Part shown: in pieces, positions 60,691 to 64,000 of the stretch
Layout: each line of letters begins with the position of its first letter
Numbering within the stretch: position 1 is the first letter of the stretch
Assembly: GCA_014529385.2 (NCBI GenBank)
Contig: CM043950.1
Location: 156,395,545 to 156,459,544, forward strand
From: Adiantum capillus-veneris
Taxonomy: Eukaryota; Streptophyta; Polypodiopsida; Polypodiales; Pteridaceae
Length of the DNA: 64,000 bases
Reading direction: 5' to 3'
The notes under the pieces: generated by a model
Told to the model about the DNA's origin: nothing
Databases searched by the model: none
Seen by the model: only the letters and a program-made list of their open reading frames with translations
Translations under genes and position numbers: made by a program

Positions 60691-61347
60691 CTCAGACATT
60701 GAGGTGCACTACCACTTCATCAAAGAGAGGGTCTTAACTGGTGACATAGACCTTTACTAATGATGACAGCTTGTGGGTTGTAGATATCTTCATGAAAGCC
60801 CTTGGAGTGGAGAATCTACGATGATTTCAAGTGATGCTTGGAATATGAGAGATGGCATTGAGATCGAGAAGGAGTATTGAGATTTCAATCTCAACATGTA
60901 TGTATCTTGGATGAGTACCACCGACAATCATCATCATTGGTGTGCCTTGGTCTTGACAAGTGACATAGACCTTTACTAATGATGACAATTTGCAGGTTGT
61001 AGATATCTTCATGAAGTCCCTTGGAGTGGAGAATCTACGATGATTTCAAGTGATGATTGGAATATGAGAGATGGCATTGAGATCGAGGAGGAGTATTGAG
61101 ATGTCAATATCAACATGTATGTATCTTGGATGAGTATCATTGGTGTGCCTTGGTGATGACAATTTGCAGGTTGTAGATATCTTCATGAAGACCCTTGGAG
61201 TGGAGAATCTATGATGATTTCAAGTGATGCTTGGAATATGAGAGATGGCATTGAGATTGAGGAGGAGTATTGAGATGTCAATCTCAACATGTATGTATCT
61301 TGGATGTGTACCACCGACAATCATCATCATTGGTGTGCCTTGGTCAA
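60690..61347 (+). pseudogene. Triplicated copia RNase H tail and polypurine-like segment
   Basis: DIEVHYHFIKERVLTGDIDL near 60698-60757 is the late RNase H motif of Ty1/copia, followed by VVDIFMKSLGVENLR, matching the V-A-D-I-F-T-K-P-L end of the polyprotein. This second motif and the flanking GAGGAGTATTGAGATGTCAA (the usual purine tract and LTR start region) appear three times, beginning near 60762, 60981 and 61154 (offsets about 220 and 173). Only the first copy has the upstream motif. Confidence 0.8.
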
Positions 61348-61556
61348 TACGCCTATCTTTGCCAGTGATACTACAACTATACTACATCAAGTTGGTCTAC
61401 CTACCAAAGTGATGGCACACCTATCTACTCACCTCACTCAGTAGTGGTCTACACTAAACCGTTTTCCTAGTTCCCTTTTATGATGTATTTTTCCCTTATG
61501 TTTTGTAGACCTCTTATCTTGAGTCAGTGAAAAATAAGTACAGTCTTTTGCCTTCA

Positions 61557-61600
61557 TGTGTGTGTGTGTGTGTGTGTGTGCGCGCACGCACGCGTGCACA
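61557..61600. repeat. (TG)n/(CG)n microsatellite
   Basis: About twelve TG units, then alternating CG/CA, a Z-DNA-like composition. Confidence 0.95.
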
Positions 61601-61640
61601 TGCTTGCAAGTGTTCAAGCTATCACCTTCTCTATCTATTG

Positions 61641-61643
<3 letters not shown>

Positions 61644-61715
<72 letters not shown>
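61644..61715. repeat. (GA)n microsatellite
   Basis: About 35 GA units, 44 bases after the TG/CG run. Confidence 0.98.
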
Positions 61716-61718
<3 letters not shown>

Positions 61719-61806
61719 ATGTGATTGAGGAGGACGAAAGGAGAGGGAATGAATTTTACAAATTCCGTTCTAGTTTGTAGGCAGAGAGGCATGTGGATAG
61801 ATCTTG

Positions 61807-62112
61807 CATTCTTTTCAACAGAACTCATAATGCTCCATTTTGTACCCATTATACAATTAAATAAAAAGTCCAAAGAGATGAATATTCATTATTCATAGAA
61901 ACCATTACATTTCATATAGATTGTGGTACATGCAAAATGTGGATTGATCTTGGATAAAAGAAAAATACATCCAATGAGACATAAACATTCTTTTCAATAG
62001 ACTCATAATGCTCCATTTTATACCCATTGTACAATTAAATGAAAATATAAAAAAGGTGAACATTCATTATTCATAGAAATCATTATATGTCATATCGATT
62101 ATAGTACACATT
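61807..62112. repeat. Tandem duplication of about 125 bp (offset 179)
   Basis: CATTCTTTTCAA, CTCATAATGCTCCATTTT, ACAATTAAAT and CATTCATTATTCATAGAAA recur in order at 61807 and 61986. Confidence 0.88.
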
Positions 62113-64000
62113 TATGGTAGGATAGGTGTGCTCTCTGTTAAGTGCATTGGAGTTGGAACACCCCAATAATTGGCTAGTGGATAAACATATTCTCACTTTT
62201 ATTTAAGCCTAACACACATAGAAAACTAAAGTAAATGTCCTTACATGTAAGATATGGTCCCTTGTGTGCTATACGATCTTGAAAATCTAGACATGTACAA
62301 CTTCGCTCTTTCCAAATTGAACCTTGTACATATTCACATGATTATGGTCTCCACGTGATCCAACCTTGAAGAATTCATTCACTCAATTCACTTGAAAAAT
62401 TTCCTCTAACACTGTTGCCTTTGAAGCTAGAACCAAAGTAAATTTTCAAATTTCCTACAATGAAAATGTGGTGCAATACTTTGTTCGCACCGCATCTGAA
62501 GTGTTGGAAGGATTGCTCTGCACTAGACTTTGTGATGACCGTGTCACATTCTCTTTGTCGATCAGCATCCCCAAAATATCTAGATCACACTCCTCTACAA
62601 ATTGTTCCACTTAGTACCCACCTTCATACAAATTTTGCACTTCCTTCAAAGAAAGGTTTGTGTCAATTTGCACCAGCCAAATAGTGGATATTAGTCCAAA
62701 TTTTGTGTTGATATTGCTATCCAAAACATGACAATGTGAAATGTGCTTTAAAAAAAACCAGGACCATTTTTAGACCATTCCCCTTGAATGTTTACGATAT
62801 CCTTCAAAAGAGGTAGTGGGAACTCCCACACTAGAGCTTGTAACAAACCTGCCACATATTCTCCCCCATTAGGCATTCCACTACAAGTCAATTTTCTACC
62901 TTTGTGGATGCATTGAATAGCCCCCATTTCTTTGTTTATTTTTCTCTCCTTTACCATGGACCCTCCTCCTTCATTCCTTTTAAGAGACATGTTTGATGTC
63001 CCTTCACCTATAAAATTTATCTTCCTTGGCTACCCACTTGGCAGTCAGCCCTTTATGAGATTGAATTATACTATGGTCAACGAGTTGACTCATCCTCAAT
63101 ATTAATCACCTCTATTGGCAACCTCTTCTTTCTAGAAGTTTTCTTGTTGTATGTGAGAGTTAAGCGTGCCATGTAGCATGGCGTACCCTCCATAATTTCA
63201 TTCACAATGGGTGTGACATAAGATGGTTGATTACTTATCCACTATGCAAGCCCTTGTAAGGATGGACGCTTCCCTAAGATGTTTTCCCTACAAGTATGAA
63301 ACAACAGCTTTGATACTCTGTAGAACCGATCACATGAACCTTTTCCTTGGTTGGTGGAAACTCAAAAATGATGTCACCATTGTAACTATTGGGAATCTCT
63401 ATTATCTTCACAATAAGAACAACATTGGATATTGTCTTGGGACCCAACGGTAAACACCTATCACATCTCGAAAATAGACAATACCAAGACTAAAATGTCA
63501 ATCTTGGGAAGCAAGTGACACAACTAGGGCATGGAAGCATGCCAAGAGGTTTTTTTTTCTATTGTTTGAACACATTACACTCACTTTGACGTTCAATGTG
63601 TGTTCTATCTACTGAAAACCTGGAATCTTCTCTCTAATTCCTTCACATATCCACATCAAAATCTGCTAGCAAATCAACTCCAAACGGTTCCAAACTCAAT
63701 AGGAAATATCACTACACTATACAAAACAAATCTCAATCATCAAGACTCACAATCTAAGCACTAAAAAAAATTGTCATTTTTTATAGCAAGCTAATTGCAG
63801 GTCACCAACTCTGGGGGTTCACTATGTGTAAAACTACCATATCATGTGCGTTCAAGATATGTTTGTAAAACCCCTTATCTATGAATTATTTTAGGAATAT
63901 AATATACCCTTTTATTTTAAAATATTTAAGGCTTTTTCAAATCTGAAAAAATAATATCCTTCTATAATTATATTTTTGTAAGTTTTGAGAACATTAAATA
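62113..64000. other. No supported gene; LTR-like end
   Basis: Short open frames only (for example 63223-63453), none recognised. From about 63440 the sequence resembles the LTR at 54501 (shared TGTCAATC...CATGGAAGC/CATGGAGGC), so a further LTR of that family probably begins here and runs out of the window. Confidence 0.4.

Noticed and set aside
61527-61780. Arg/Glu- and Ser/Leu-repeat open frames at the GA runs (also at 7185-7367 and 58790-59019)
   Set aside because: Microsatellite readings in several frames on both strands.

Overview
The window looks like nuclear DNA of a land plant with a large, repeat-rich, AT-rich genome. Evidence is a chromodomain Ty3/Gypsy polyprotein, several LTRs with plant-style primer-binding sites, a copia RNase H tail, GT-AG introns and long microsatellites. 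The DUF7869-like transposase family seen here is, from general knowledge, commoner in ferns, bryophytes and lycophytes than in flowering plants; the species cannot be fixed from the sequence. There are no bacterial operons, rRNA or CRISPR.

Layout. 1-4108: broken Ty3/Gypsy chromovirus gag-pol (+), followed by its 3' LTR from 4464. About 6.1-10.7 kb: gag and leader remains of a second, minus-strand Gypsy element. 10728-11186 and 53938-54410: two direct LTR copies (TGTTG...CAACA) flanked outside by the same 5 bp, TTGAA, so they look like the two ends of one old minus-strand LTR insertion. Its interior (11.2-13.7 and 52.5-53.9 kb) is interrupted by about 38 kb of different DNA. 54.5-64 kb: more minus-strand Gypsy LTR, primer-site and gag remains, a triplicated copia tail and microsatellites.

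The inner block, about 13.8-52.4 kb, is the notable part. It holds (a) a + strand DUF7869-like transposase (49193-52408, one in-frame TAG); (b) a minus-strand spliced gene (29809 to 24049) encoding a ParB-like domain, a region resembling a degenerate beta-class DNA amino-methyltransferase, and a SET domain; (c) two minus-strand NIF/FCP1-type HAD phosphatase exons (23392-22208 with a SAP-like tail, and 17026-16251); and (d) a satellite family built from one short motif (GGTCCACCACTTGTCCAAG). The satellite fills the introns and the space between the divergent genes. It runs in one orientation at 14.1-21.3 kb and in the opposite orientation at 23.5-49.1 kb. Its 29.9-44.9 kb part is a tandem array of about 430-bp monomers, organised between 33.3 and 44.4 kb into an 867-bp dimer and a roughly 4.0-kb super-repeat.

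Inference: the inner block may be one very large DNA transposon. The transposase-like protein would be its mobility enzyme, the oppositely oriented satellite arms would be subterminal binding sites, and the ParB/methyltransferase-like/SET protein with the phosphatases would be a chromatin- or transcription-directed cargo. Two probable single-base deletions and one stop codon suggest this copy is decaying, unless they are assembly errors. Terminal inverted repeats were not proven.
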